Origin: Conus ventricosus
Taxonomy: Eukaryota; Mollusca; Gastropoda; Neogastropoda; Conidae
Length of the DNA: 64,000 nt
Assembly (NCBI GenBank): GCA_018398815.1
Contig: CM031595.1
Location: 140,444,262-140,508,261 of the forward strand
Direction of reading: 5' to 3'
Shown: one piece after another, positions 25,867 through 41,350 of the stretch
Numbering within the stretch: position 1 is the first letter of the stretch
How the letters are laid out: the number at the start of each line of letters is the position of its first letter
The notes under the pieces: model-generated
What the model saw: only the letters and a program-made list of their open reading frames with translations
What the model was told of the DNA's origin: nothing
Databases searched by the model: none
Made by a program: the position numbers and the translations under genes

Positions 25867-28475
25867 GTGCGTGCGAGCGTGCGTGCGTGCGAGCGTGCGT
25901 GCGAGCGTGCGTGCGTGCGAGCATGCGTGCATGCATGTGTGTGTGATTTTGACTCTGTGTTAGAGCTGTGATGCTGTTTGATAATCATCATTTGTTGATA
26001 CATAAATTCAGTCCTACTGCCTTAAATTAGTAATAGATTAAAAGAAATAGGTTGTTTGTGTTGCTATGTACTCAGACTATAACACCCAGTACTGAGCGGC
26101 ACATTGTGAATGGAGCATGATGCTGCCGCTTATGTAATGCATAAATTCTGTCAGTAGCATCAACAATTTGTCTTTATGAAGCTAGATGCATGGTCCTTGT
26201 CAACTGGCTGTGTGAGAATGAATCTTCCCCGACATGTAAAGAAGTTTGACAAGCAGTATTATACTGCTCTAGTCACAGGAAAGCCCAAACATCAGCCATT
26301 TCATCTCTCCAGTGACATTAGGTGCACTTCCTGTGACTGCAGCCACTCTTAATGCCTAAGCCAGACCCTGTGCCGTAGATTCAGAGCATTTCCATACCCT
26401 TTAATGGATTTTTTTTTTTTTTGGTTCTGTACACATTTTTCACTTTCCTCGGTTTCCCCAATGTGCATTATGTTAAATTTCAGTGCATTTCTGACATGCC
26501 CCCTCAAACAGGTCGGGAATGACATGTCATGAAAGCTTTTTTTTTTTCTTCATGCTTTTTCTCATGGAGGGAAATCACTCCTCAGTGTTTCTTCAGTACC
26601 TGCAATATAATGCCAAAATAGTGGTGTGTGGATTTGTTGGGGATAGTAATTCATGCCAAAAATAAACTGATGAAGAAAAACAATATTTTGTATTTATTAA
26701 AAAAATGTGATTCTGATGGAAATATATGAGTAGTATTTACACATTTGTCATCCCTGCTTCTTTCCACAGATTAACGAATTTATGAATCTGACCGCTGACA
26801 CCATGCAGTCCATCATGTGCTCCCATAGCGAATTCCAGAAGTACTTCATCATTGCTGACAATGTCAACATTACAGAGATCTTGGACACGCTCTGTTCACT
26901 CAATTTCACACTGTTTGTGGACGAACTGAGTGACAACTTTATGGTGGAAGCTCTTGCCAAAAAGGTAAACACTTCTTCTACATTTAGAGTAGGAATTTTT
27001 CATCTTATCAGGCAATGACACATCTTCTGGTTATTGATGACACAGAAGATTTCATTTTATTAAGTCAGTACACATCTTATGGAATATTGTCAACAGGAAA
27101 AAATTGGAAGTATTATATTCTTTTTTATATATATTCATTTCTTTTTTTTAGGGGTGAGGGTGGGTGGCCAGGTAAGGCGCTCCTTCTGGTTTATAACTGA
27201 TAGAGAGGAATAGGAAGTATTCATGCTCTTAGGTAAGGACAGGTCAATTGGATTATTGTCGGCATGATAGATTAGGAAGTGTTATGTTCATTTTGTCAGG
27301 TAAGGGTGCATATTTTGCTTTGTTGTTTACAGAAAAGAACAGAAAGTATTATCCTCTCTTTTTGTAAGTCTTTCAGTGCCTAAAAGAATGAAAAATTCTG
27401 TGATCACTGCCCGTGTTTATCTGTGCCATGATGGAATATTCCACTGTTTAGCCAGTCCATGGTTAATCTGGCATACTGTCCATGATGGCATTGTGGTTAT
27501 CATCATGGACTCATGACTGGTACCTTCAAGCTCCATCAGAGGCACATCATTCTGGGAATTTTTCAGTCACAGCTGACTGACTCTGACAGCTGAGTTTGCT
27601 ATGGCCTCAAACAGAAACGCTGGAACCAAAAAGCTGTTGCCGTCTAGATGAAAGGGCAGATGGCAATTATAGCTTGGATTTGTTTGGAGTAGTGTCAGCT
27701 TTTAATCAGTAATTTAAGTGTGTGTTTTTTCTTTCTTGGCCGCTCCACACAGTGCAGTCTGAGTGCCCAAATCAATGCGATTGTGCATAATTACCATACC
27801 ATGGAAACAAGTGAAAGAGGAAATCGCAGCCCAAGAACATCAACAAAGATTTCTGGAATTGCTCTTTTTCATGTGTGTGTATTCATTTGTTAACTGCCTA
27901 GCTATATGTTTTTGACAGTGCTTTTATTTGTTGATCATTTATTTTTGTGTTTCTAGCTTCAGATGGCCATGAACTCCTCTGCACCAATTGACATTCAGAA
28001 GTACGTCAAGGAAGCCCAGAGTCTGGTGGAGGAAATCATGAAGCTTGGTGATGTGAAAAATGTCACGTTCCACGGCACTGATCTTCAAGACGCTTTCAAT
28101 GTCAATGCCACCAAGCTTTGGGAGGCCATGGAACTTGTCAATGGCAAACTGCTGACAGAGTATTCTGCCCTTTCCTCTTTCTCGTGAGTATTGTCTTATT
28201 TTTCACTTGATCATTTTTAATTATTCTGAACTGAAAGATGTTTCATGCTTTTAATGAAAAAAAAAAGCAAATGATAGAAATTTAAGCCCAGTTATTCTAT
28301 GAATAATTCCACTACAATGGTCTGTACAATACAAATGTAACTGCTTGAGTACAGGCACTAACACAGAGACACACAGACACTCAGAAACATGCACACACAC
28401 ATGTGTGCACATACATATACTCACACATACACATATACATGCACAGAAGCATGCACACACACACACACACACTGA

Positions 28476-28519
<44 letters not shown>

Positions 28520-28589
28520 ACACGCACACATGCACACACACTCATACACACACACTCACACACACACACATACATGCACATATGCGCAC

Positions 28590-28672
<83 letters not shown>

Positions 28673-29157
28673 GACCAAAAAGCAATCCTCACATACCTGG
28701 CATTAAAGACAAAGAGAGGGGCTAACACTTACCTATATACTGCAATAACTGGACTGTCCAGAATAAAAAGAAAAGCAAAACCTGGCGCTCTTTAACATCA
28801 ATGAAGCCATCAGCTTTGCTGTGTATTGCAGACTGAACAGTGCCCTGGCCAGTATCATCACCACGTACGAGGGGCAGAGTACGGTACTTGCCCTCAAAAT
28901 CATTGAGCTGTATCTTCACAGCTTCAACATCATGCTGCAGGACATCAGCTGTGAGTCAGCTGTGGTGTTTAACATAGCTGCTTTTACGATTTGTTTTTCT
29001 TTTTTTGATAATGGATGCCTGTTTGTTTGTTTTTTGTATTGTTTGAAAAGTAAATTGATGTCTATGTGTCATGTTGCTCTTGTTCTTAGACATGTCATCT
29101 GAAAATGGCAATGAGTGCTTCTGAAGTAAAATACTGTTTGGTTTATAAAGATATGCC

Positions 29158-29198
<41 letters not shown>

Positions 29199-30598
29199 GG
29201 GGGGGGGGGGGGGCGCTGTGTCAAGTCAAGTCAAAATTATCTTTACTAAGGATTAAAAAATAAGCTTTCCAGCTTTTTTACATCCTGCCCTCTGTGTGTA
29301 TGTGTGTGTGTGGATGATTGGTGAGTGGTGTATGTGCACATGTGGTGTATCTGAGTGTGTATGGTGTGCATGCGTACACTCTATGTTCTTGGTTTGTGTT
29401 AGCATTTCAATACAGTTTGCTAAATGAGATATTAATGTTGAACGTTCAAGATATGTGGCTCAACTTTTCATGGTAGAGTCACCATACTTTCTGTAGAGAA
29501 ATTGTAAAATTGGATTGTAAATGAAAGGCAAAAGTGTATGACTCTGACAGTCATCTACATATTTTGTGACAGCGGGTCCCATCACCTTGGCAACCATCCT
29601 GAACAACACTGAGGTGGGCAACATCGTCATACCCTTCCTGCAGAATCCCCAGTCCTTAGAGGAGTTGCTGAACTTGAATTTACTGCCTCAGCAGGTACCT
29701 TAGTGTGTGTGTGGTATCAAATTCCTTACTACCTCAGCAGGTACCTTAGTGTGTGTGTGTGGTACCAAATTCCTTACTCCTCAGCAGGTACCTTATTTTA
29801 GCCATATTGAAGCTCATCCAGTGGAACCCACTATTCATTAGTTCAAGCATAGATAAGCCTAAGAAAACATAACATTGTATCCCCATGCTTTCCTCCAGTG
29901 TCATCTGCCCCCACTGTTCTGTTCAAACGTTTTGCAGCAGTGGTACAGAATGTGTTTGACTGCATTCCTTTTTGTTTCTTTGATATCTCTTTGTGGCATT
30001 AGAACTCTGAGGTTAGAACTGTTGTTATCTGTGTCGAAACCCTGTGCATTGAATCAGTGTGTAACGTAGATAAAGCAATGAATGAAATGTTTGTGGAGCT
30101 TTCTGCAAATACAAAACTAATAATATGCACGAAATGATAGATTGATCTGCAACAAACAAAAAACTAATAATATGCATGAAGTGATGGATTGATCAGCAAA
30201 TACAAAACTAATGATATGCATGAAATGATAGACTATCTATCTTAAGTGCGCTTTGATAAGATGGTACTAGAGATAGGTGAAAGTCTCCAAAGCACAGTGG
30301 TTTGTCAGTGAGAGAATGTGCACATTTGCTCATGTTCTTCTCATCTGGGAACTGTGCTGTGTGGACAGCTTGGTGAGCTCCTGATGAGAGAGATGCCGTG
30401 GATGCCCTGTGTGGTCCCGAGCTGTTCCATGCCTTTGCTGCCCCGGATAATGAGAGCGCTGTGCTGCAGCAGCTGCAGAGATCAGTGTGTGGCACCAATG
30501 TCACGGTGATGATGTGGCAGGCCATCATGGGACAGGCAAATGGCTACCAGCTGTATCTGCAGGTTGGTTGGTCTGTCACTATGCCATGTGGGGTGGAT

Positions 30599-30647
<49 letters not shown>

Positions 30648-30674
30648 GTGTGTGTGTGTGTGTGTGTGTGTGTA

Positions 30675-30719
<45 letters not shown>

Positions 30720-33278
30720 TGTGGTGTGTTGTTGTGTGTGTGTGTGTGTGTTGTGTGTGTGTGTGTGTGTATGTGTGTGGTGTGTGTGTGTGTTGTGTGT
30801 GTGTGTATGTGTGTGTGTGTGAGACAGACAGGGAGAAAGAGAGAGAAGGAATCACACAGAGACAGAGAGAAAGAGGAGATAAATTCTTATAACCATGAGT
30901 ATAAAAGTTACAACAAATGCATTTTCTGTGTCAGTAGGGTCAATACTACTCACCCAAACAGAACAAAAAAATGTCAGTTTATGAGAGAGAAACACAGAGA
31001 GAGAGACAGAGAGAGAAAGGGAGAAAGAACGCATTCTTTATGTGAGCAAAGTATAATTATGACAAACATGTTTCTTTTATGTATGCAAGGTCAATACTGC
31101 TTGCAAAAAAGAGCAAGTGTTAGTTTATGAAATATGAAAAGCTGGATAAAGCATATGTATACACAATCAAAAGAATATAAGAAATAAAGTGGGTTTTTTT
31201 GCTGTCAGTCTCCTGTGCCACCCCAGTGCCACTGCACCCACACTGCTCATTATGACACCCGGTCCACAGCCACAGCTTGGCTTGACCTGCCGCAGCCTTG
31301 GCACGGCAGTCCACAGGGACAGCCAATGTTATGTCATCAAGAGGCAACTCACTGGAGGAGACACTGCACTGCTGCTGAATCACTTCGATGCCTGTTCTGA
31401 TCCAGCATATGCAGGACACCACCTGTGAAGCCCCCAACTAATGACAATAATTGTGGAGCCAGCGTGTTGAGCTCTCCCTCCGAAGAGCACCACCACGTCC
31501 ATCCAACAAAAGCCCCATGAATTCGCCGATACCGGTGACCCAGATGAAAACATACCAAGGCCACAGACTGGAGAGGACATTGAAAAGTGAGGTCACCATG
31601 AGAGCAGGCATGAAGGGCCACACAGAATTTTAGATTTTTTGTTTAAAGCTGATCAATGAGAATGAGGAATGATGAAGATGATGCTACGGATTTCCATTCA
31701 AATCTGAGACTGAAGATGACAGGGCTGTACTCTACATTACTTTCATAATATATCCTGGACATCAACGGGGCCTGAGAGATACAGATACCTGCAGTGTTGA
31801 TCAGAAATTTGACCAGCACCTCAGAGACTCATCCATCAAGTGGATGAAACTGACTGTCATGGTCCCAGTCTTCCCAGCTGAGCCTATTGCAAGCTCAACT
31901 CTGGATAGGAGCCTGTCGGGCAGAAAAATCTCACTTGGCTCTGATGGGAATTGAACCCACAATCTCCCAGCCGAGAGTGTGCGAGCTAACCACTTCACCA
32001 CAGCAGTTGGCTTAAGAAATGAACTTGATATCATATATACAAGAAAAGAAATTATGCCATTAGTATTCCATATTTGTCAAGACAATGACTAATTCAGCTC
32101 AAACCAACTTATGCATCTTTCTCACAAATTCAACTCATTACAATTTTTTCAATCAGATTGGAGCATTGTCGGAAGAGGTTGCATCTGGCAGAGCCACTGT
32201 CAACGTCAGTGCCATTGACAGCGATGTTCAGAACCTGATCCAGCTGGTGACACAGCTTGTTATGGAGTATCAGAATGGGACTCGTTCTGCCGATGACTTG
32301 CTGGACTGGAGGGCCTTTGAGGACATCTTCAACCGCTTCAGTTCCTCTATAGGAGAGAAGCTCATGAATGTGTCACAGGACTGGTTAGTCTTAGCATTGT
32401 TAGTGTATGCATGATTTGAATTTTGAATGTTTAACTCTTTGATTGCTGTGGATGAATATCAACTGTTTGTACCAAACTGTATTATTGTTTTTTATGTATG
32501 GATTCAGTGCTCCATTCAGCAAGCCAGGAACATGTTTTATGATTCCCAGCATGTAATGACATCAGGATGCATGGTCCAAAATAAGAAAAAATTCAAATCT
32601 TCCTGAATCTTTTTTTTTTTTATCTAACTCTTAAAGTGTCCCTCTGCGTATCTAAATTACAGAGCAAGATGCATTTATCACAAGGTCAGTTAAAGTGCTC
32701 AAAATCTGGCACTCTTTAAGTGCCTGTTCTCAGTTGAAAAATCATGTGATGAACAAATGTTAATGAAGAATTGTTAGTGTTATAGGTCTGCATTGCTGTA
32801 ATTGTTTAGCTTGTTGATGTTCCAACACTTTTCCTGTGCCTACAGGTCAGTTGATTTGATGAAAGCACTGATGCCAACTCTACAACCCAATGACCCCATG
32901 TCGATCAATGCTCGCACCATCAACACCGTCAACATCTTCATGGATATCATCAATGACAGATTAGAAGATATGATCAGTGAGTATAGTACACCTGTTGGCA
33001 TTTGAATTGAAAATTAAAAAATATGGCATGAATGGGTGAATGAATGACCAAGTGAGTCAGTCAGGGAATATGACCAAATGAATATAGGAATTTCAGACTT
33101 TTATAGACAGGTTTCCACTGACAAAAAGAACCCAGCGACCATGGAAAAAAATAAAGTTTCGTGAATGATTGAATGATGACATGGATTCTGTGTTCTCCAG
33201 GGAAATTGGAACTTTATGTCAAAATTGATTAGCTTTTAGGTACTTGTATTACAACAGCAGTATAGTGTGTGTGTGTGT

Positions 33279-33325
<47 letters not shown>

Positions 33326-36300
33326 TGTGTGTGTGTGTGTGTGCATGTAAATCTTATTGTTCTGTTATAGGTATTAATATACTGAAGAATTCTATGCCTC
33401 ACAAGACATTCTTTGCAGAATCTGTGATGGCATTCTTTGTCAGCTATCAGATTCATGTGGGACTCATGTTAGCCAGATGTGAAAGCAAAAAAAAGCAGTT
33501 TGAAACTGAACTTAATGGAAAAAAAAGAAAACAGATTGCCATGGCTCATTTTGGTTCTTATTTACTTCCTGTGAATGGACTAAACTGAAACAGAATTTAC
33601 AGTGTCCTCTTTCTGTGGTATGAATGTCCAAGTCAGACTGTACCTTTTCTCTTTTACTTCTCTGCTTGAGTTGTCTGAAAAATTCTGTGATGCGTTGATA
33701 GCCGGGAAGAATTTCATATCACATTTTGTAGACAAAATGATTTTCTTAATAACAGATAACCATTAAGATATTTAAGGCTTTGAAAGACCTGAGATCTAAC
33801 GCACTCAGCATTTTCTTTGTTTCATCTTTGTTTGTTAATTCAGAAATCTTCTATTCTTTAACAAAATCAAACAAAAGTACAAACAAATGAAAACCAGTTT
33901 GCTTTTCCAAAAAGTTCAATTGTCTTCATCATGTTCTAGTCATAACAGGGTCTGCAAACATGTCTTTTTTTCTGGAAGTAGTCTTTCTTGTTGTATCTCT
34001 GGTGACAGCCATAATATGGCCATATTATGGTCGGCTGGGCTATAAGCAACATTACCTTTCCTTACCTTTTGTTGTGAGTTTTTTCTCATGTGACTTGCAG
34101 AGAATGGTGTCAGCCTGTACACGTTGCTGAACAACAGTGCATCCCTGGTGAACCTGATGGAGGCCTATCTGGATGTCACCCGCCTCACTCCTCAAGGCTG
34201 GCTAGACAACCAGTTCAACCTGTCCAGGGTACTTACACACTCCTAATTTCCCACTGACCGACTCTTTGCAACAAAGGCTCTGTTTGCTCTTTAACACATA
34301 CTGCATTAACAGCATTACTCAATGGATGTGCCATTGTTATAAGAATCATCTTGATATCATGACACATTCACTTTCTGATCAACCTACAGTCATCCATGAA
34401 ATACTGACATGATTAAATATTGTTCAGTGCAATATGAAATGTCAAGATATTGTCAGGGTGTTATACATTTAATAACAAAATCATGTACGTTAGGAATTCC
34501 CACCATATGTTATTGAGAATAACTTACGAAAGCATGTTTTAGGAATTCTACCCAGTAGTTGTTCAGAATAATAATTTCAAAAGTGTGTGCTTTAGGAATT
34601 TTCTCCTATATGTTAGTTAGCCCCTAAATGTCATCGTAAGGCGAACTCTTCTTCTTCTTCCTCTTCACTTAAAACATCAGCCATCATGTTTGATGGTAGA
34701 GATGTGTGTACAAACCCGATCGACCGAACTAGACGAAGATCGATCGTCGAAGTGAATTTACCGACAGAGTGTGAGGATAAACAAAGCGCCGAGATCGATG
34801 GAAATCGAAGTGGGAAGAGAATAAAGAGAGAGGGGGGAATGTGTTACTATCAGGGAGGGACGTGTTAGAGCACCGGTGAGTAAGGGCCGAATGGAGAACA
34901 ATGGCGTGAAGAGAAATCGTGAGCAATCACGCCGTTAGAGCGTGAATAAAATGAAATAAAACGCCATCCATAAGCCTCATGTGGCAGTGGTACCCATGGT
35001 CTAACGTAAGCCACAACAGAACAAGTAAAGAAGGCAAGCACACAAGCAATCTCTACAAAAACAGAAGTATAGGTGAGGACAGAGCAAAAAAACCTGTCCT
35101 TGTTAGGCAGGAGGCTGAGGTTGAATGAGGAACAGGAAGTTTACACCTGCTTCTTCCCTGGCGGAAGTAGTGTGGGCGTCACGTGATGGTCTTATTACTG
35201 CATTAGCCACAAAAAATCTCGGCCTGGCAGAGCTGACTAACTGTCGTGGAATGTTAGGGTCTAACATGGTAAGTGTACCAGCCAAACAGGGAGTATAATA
35301 CAAAGTCCCCATTTTTGTCCAATGTTTTTTGTTTACAATTTTTGTTCGATATAATCATCAGTATTCCTTTCAATACTTTTGACAACTGATATTATGGGGG
35401 GGGGGGGGGGGGGGCATTGGGGAGAGTGCGGAGGGTGAGCACAACCTTCCCTCAGCATAGCCATGTTTTATCTGCCTTCAGAATTTCACAGTTTAGCTGT
35501 CATGTGAATAAATTGATGGAAATGTTATAGACAGTTGTCTTTGTTGTTAATTTTTCAGGACAGACTGTGGGTTTCTGTGTGTAGTGGCAGCCTGATGTGG
35601 CTGCCTTATTCAGCTAGCCAATAAGCAGTCTGACTTGACAGTCCTGAAAAGGGCCTTTGTGTTGACTGGGCTGTGACAGTACTGAACACAGTGGAGAGCA
35701 AACCCTAACCTCATTGTTTTGTGCACTGCTCGTGCATTGCGCAGGTGATAGAGGTGTCGACCAATAATGCCTTGCTGATGAACCTGTGCACAATGGACCC
35801 TTGTCGGCCTACCTGGCTGACGGCTCCCCCAACACCACCCTGGCTGACATCATGCAGATCGTGATGTGCAGTGTCACCACGGAGCTCCCGGAAGCCTTCC
35901 GTCAGTTCATTGACTACCAGGCATTGCAAACACAGGTGGGGGTGAGAGTGGTGGTGGCCAGGAAAGGGGAGGGGAGTGGGTGGTGGGACAGAGAAAGGAG
36001 GGAGACTTACTTCTGTTGCATGTGTGTGTGTTCTGAGTTCTTAATTTGATGCGTGTACTACTTTTCTGGACTTAAACAGCAACAATAAAACAGCAATAAC
36101 AACAACAATAAAAACCAGCAACAACAACAACAGTAAAAACCAGCAACAACAACAACAGTAAAAACCAGCAACAACAACAACAGTAAAAACCAGCAACAAC
36201 AAACAACAACAATGAATACCAGTAACAAACTTTCAGCAGGATGACCATCACCTGTTTACCCTCATTGGCTGCTGCTTTTCTAAGATTTTTCTTCTTCAGT

Positions 36301-39300
36301 GTTTTGAATTTGATTTCAAATGTGTGTGCGTGCGCAGTTGCGCGCCTGCGCACATGCAGGCATGCTAATGTGTGTGATTCTGTTGGTATTTGCAAATTAT
36401 ATATGAGTAGAACAAAGCAGGAGGTTTTCTACAAGTCGTAAGAAAACCACAGATCAAGACAAATTGTGTAAATTCTGTCTAGAACTGTCCTAGATCAGAT
36501 CACTGCAGACTGTCACAGAGTGTAAACAAAGTTGAATTTGTTTGCAAGACTATGAGCAGCACGGATCAGGAAAAAGCATGTGAAATTTCCCAAGTAATTT
36601 GTCCTGGATTGAATTTCCTTAGATACTTAAGAACACTAGACTGTCATAATGTCATAGAAACATTATGATAAAGTAGTCACAGTTGTTTCTTCAGTGCATC
36701 GAAAGATGCAAAAAAAAGCATGTTCAACAGATGCATTTGTGAAACGGTTTTGCAGATTATAGTCCCAGTTACTTCATCAGTACATTAACAGTTACCAGAA
36801 AACATGTTCATCAGACACCTTTCTGAAACAGTTACTTCATCAGTGCATCAACAGTTACCGGAAAACATGTTCATCAGACACCTTTCTGAAACAGTTACTT
36901 CATCAGTGCATTAACAGTTACCGGAAAACATGTTCATCAGACACCTTTCTGAAACAGTTACTTCATCAGTGCATTAACAGTTACTGGAAAACATGTTCAT
37001 CAGACACCTTTCTGAAACAGTTACTTCATCAGTGCATTGACAGTTACTGGAAAACATGTTCATCAGACACCTTTCTGAAACAGTTACTTCATCAGTGCAT
37101 TAACAGTTACTGGAAAACATGTTCATCAGACACCTTTCTGAAACAGTTACTTCATCAGTACATTAACAGTTACCGGAAATCATGTTCATCAGACACCTTT
37201 CTGAAACAGTTACACAGATGGAAATCTTAAATGAAGCAGGAAGACACAGATAATAAATAACAAACAAGAAAGGTGACTTATGATACCATGATGAGACAAT
37301 TAAAGGCCCATAATTCTAAGCAGTTTATGACACCAAGTGCGGACACAAGGCATACTGAGCAAACAACCAAAATTTGAGGATGTTTTCATATTTGGTCAAG
37401 TTTGAGGATGTTTGCTTGTTTGTTCTGTGTGCTGTGTGTTACCATTTGTGCAATTAGAATTGGTGCTAAAGCATCATTAGTTTACAGTTATGGGCACATA
37501 CTTCTCTTGCCATGGTAGCAAAAGCGATCTTTCTAGTTCGTAATATACACCAGTTGTTTAGAATACTGATTGAATATATGATTAATATTTTCAGCTAACT
37601 GCGTTGTGGAACATGAGTTTGCCAGTGGAGCCCCAGTATCAGCAGTACGTGGACAACACAGCACGTTTTAGTGAACTGATCACAAAGCTCGCCACCACAC
37701 CTCCAACGGTCGACCCCAACCTGTCATCAAAATTCGACTTCACCAGCATGCTAGAATCTCTACAGAACATTGCCACACAGCCAGAAATGTGAGTCTGACA
37801 ACTGTCAGTATAATTGTGTTGACAGGCTAAATCAGGGCTTTGTTTCTCCATCTCTCATATAATTCTGTGGTGACCCTTCTTCATCGAGAAATGAACTTCA
37901 CAATTTGTTTCTGTGCGAGCTGGTAAGGACCAGTGATGACCAAGACAGCACTTGGGTTCCTCTGGAGTAGGACATTCTCATGCTGGCTACACAACTAAGC
38001 AATAATTATCATCTTCAATTAGTTTAGTAGATGGTATCCTGCATTTTGCTCAATTAGAACAATTAAAACTTAACACTACTGAAGTTGCAAAGCGAGACGA
38101 CTGCAGGCGGGAATCTAAACAAATCTTAAATAAATGTTAGCGAACCACCAAAAGAACGTGGACAAGACAAAACACAACGCGTTTCGACCTCTTAGGTCTT
38201 CGTCGGGTGATAAATAAACGAATAAAACAACGAAAATTCACTTAGCTTTGATCGCTTCAGATCGCTTAGGGTTCAGCGCAAGGAAGAAGGTGTTGAATCT
38301 GAAGCGATCAAAGCTAAGTGAATTTTCGTTGTTTTATTCGTTTATTTATCACCCGACGAAGACCTAAGAGGTCGAAACGCGTTGTGTTTTGTCTTGTGAC
38401 TCGTTTGTCCACGTTCTCTGGGCGGTTCGCTAACATTTATTTAAGACTACTGAAGTTGTTTGGCAGCTTGCATCATCTCCTCTGGTAGGTTGCCTCATGA
38501 TGAATTAATACTGATGGCTCCCTGTGCGCTGCTGGGGTTGCAAACTGTGACAGGACATACCTGGGTGAGGCTGTGCGCAGGGAGCCAGAATGAAGGGAGT
38601 GAAAGTGATATTGCTCGGGAGAAATGAACAACAAGACAGCGAAAAAAACAAAGAAAAAAAAAACAGGAAAAAAACAAACAAGAGACTGGAATCAGTGTCA
38701 TAAAGTTAAATGTGGTGTGAAAACTGGTCTAGTTGGTATTGTCTTCTGATGGTTCTTGTGCCAGCCTTTCAAGATGACCTCACAGCTGGCTGTGAGGGGT
38801 GCAGACGCCTAGCTCAGGATGTCTTACAGGCTGGTGATCTAGTGGGCTAGATTACCTGTAAGCTGTGAAGCTAGATCTGTTTCAAAGTTTAAAGATCAAG
38901 TTAATGCATACTCCAGATGCTGAAAGTGTGTGTTTAGAATTTTTATAATCATATCTTGATTACGTTACTAAAATCAAGTGTGCTTATCCATTATCAGAGG
39001 TTAAAGGCCACAACATTCACCAAGAGGGGAAAGGAGGAACAGTTTCTCTGTTTATTTGCATCTGACAGTGAGGAAGGAAACCATGTTTTCTAAGCTTTTA
39101 TACTTGTTTTCATTCCAGGATCTTTCGGTTATTGAAAGCCTTGAGCATTGTACTGGATGGCCCCGCAGCGACCAATGACCTGCAGAATACGTTTTACGGC
39201 ATTGACACCTACGTTGCCCAGACATTGCTGTCACTGGTTGAAAACATGGATGGTAAGCTGTGCCCATGGTTATTGTTGTATGTGTTTGGTACCAAATTTA

Positions 39301-41276
39301 TAGTGATGGGAACAAAGGGCACTGAACCCTAACCGACCTGACTCACTTGAATTCAACTTGTGTTAGCTGATGACGGTAATATCAATCACTAGAGGATATA
39401 GAAGAACACTTCACTAGTGTGTTCTGCCACACAGGCATGGGTAGATGTGAAGAAGGGGCTAACTGTGTGTCAGCTTTGAACAAAATTGTAGCTGTGTTGG
39501 ACTAGGGGAATGAAATCGATCACATGCAGCTTCTCCTCTGCCCGATGGTGACTTGGTATTGATTGCTGGTCAGACTGTGGTGGTGGGATGTAATGGGACA
39601 TAGCTTGGTGTGGCTTCACATCAAGGAGTATGAATGAGAGGCACAAGCGCAATGCCACCTGAGGGAGATATGAAAGACAAGACTGAAAAAAGAAGAAGAA
39701 AGAGAACAAGAAAAAGATAATGTGACATTATCCATTTTATTCGGGGGGAAGAATGTTACCAAATGTCGGCCTATTTATTGGCATGTTTCATATGAAGACA
39801 CTGGACAAAAAAGTTTGAAAATGGGCAAAACTGGTTATCTTTATTTACCTTGTTTTCAGAACTTGTTAAGTAAGTACAATTGAAATTGAAGTGGACAATT
39901 CACAATATCAATTTGTCACATCAAAATGTTGCTGAATTATTGCTGGGTCCTTTGATGTAGGTGGTTAAGGTGTGTGACATATGCACAACATGTGCTTCTC
40001 ATTTGAACTATGGCACTTGTGTGGCTATCACAGTATTGGAGCTCCCAACTTGCCTGTGTGTATCCTGTCGGTCATGGTCCCAATGCACATATACGAATCC
40101 ATCTGTAGGGTCAAAGCCCTACCAAAGGGCCAGGTAAGTAGGAAGAAGTGACTGTGTCAGCATGTAATGAATATACATGTAAGATGTCAATTTGTTTGAA
40201 GAAGTAATGGGGTTAGTGATAACGTTATTGTGAGCAAAAGCAGTTAGTGGACTGACTGCCAACTGGATGGAACAAACAAATGACGAAACAAGACACATCT
40301 GTGCATCTGTTTCGTTAATTGTTTGTTCAGTTTGTTTTGTGACCCAGTAACTTCGTTTTTGCTCGTATTGTTCAGTTACCACCTGCAGTCACCCCCACAT
40401 TGAAACCAGATGTGATTTTGGTATTTGAGAAGAATTGACAGAGATGGAGTGTGTCATGGTGTTTGCAGAGGCGGGCGTGTCTCTGACCCAAGTGATGCAG
40501 GATCCTTCCAAACTGCTGGAGGCTGTGCCTGTTCTGATGAACTTCAACCTGCAGTTTGATGTCCTAACCACCACATACCTTCAGCCTGCGGTACTACAAT
40601 GTTTTTGTCTCCCATTTTGATTTCATGATACAACATTAATTTTCACCTTTCTCTGATTTTAGGTTTAATGATGCCTCATTAATTTGGCAGTTCTTGCTTT
40701 CCGCCACTTCAATGAATCTCTTCCTCACTATCTCTCTTCTTCTCTCTGCACCTACCAAAGCTCTCGTACCCTTCGCTCTTCTTCACAAAAACTTTTGAAA
40801 ATCCCTAAGCGTTCTCTGAAATCTGTTGGCGAAAGAGCCTTCAGTTTTAGAGCACCTTCTATTTGGAACTCCCTCCCTGAAGACCTTCGTAATCAGCCTA
40901 CTCTTTCTTCTTTTAAATCTCAGCTCAAAACTTACCTCTTCAAAAAGGCCTATTCTCTTCTGTAGATGACTAGATCTCTCCTAAATTTCTCCACAACTAG
41001 TTTGGTGAGGCAGTTTATGCATGTAGGTGCGTCTGCAATTGTGTATTTTCTTTTTGCTGTGTACATGAATATTGTATGAATAAGTGCAAATGGTGGATGT
41101 AAGCGCATTGAGTTGTACAACAAGAAATGCGCTATATAGTATTATACATTATTATTATTATTATTATTAATTTTCTGCCGTAATTACTGGGAGTGGAAAA
41201 TTTAGGATTTATGAGATACATCAGTGTTTGTTAATGTGCATGTGTGATTTTGTGGATTTATGTGCATGTGCATTGC

Positions 41277-41350
<74 letters not shown>

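Larger units (their letters stand above)
32977..34100. other. Intron B9-C9
   Basis: Holds a (GT)n run at 33265-33347 and the short SINE-tail repeat at 34006-34075; otherwise A+T-rich unique sequence without recognised features. Confidence 0.55.
38125..38445. repeat. Large inverted repeat (arms about 140-150 bp, loop 34 bp)
   Basis: Left arm 38125-38262 and right arm 38297-38445 are nearly perfect reverse complements, apart from a small insertion and a few mismatches in the outer third. Each arm carries one hammerhead-like core. The A10-B10 intron transcript could form one long hairpin. Confidence 0.88.
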
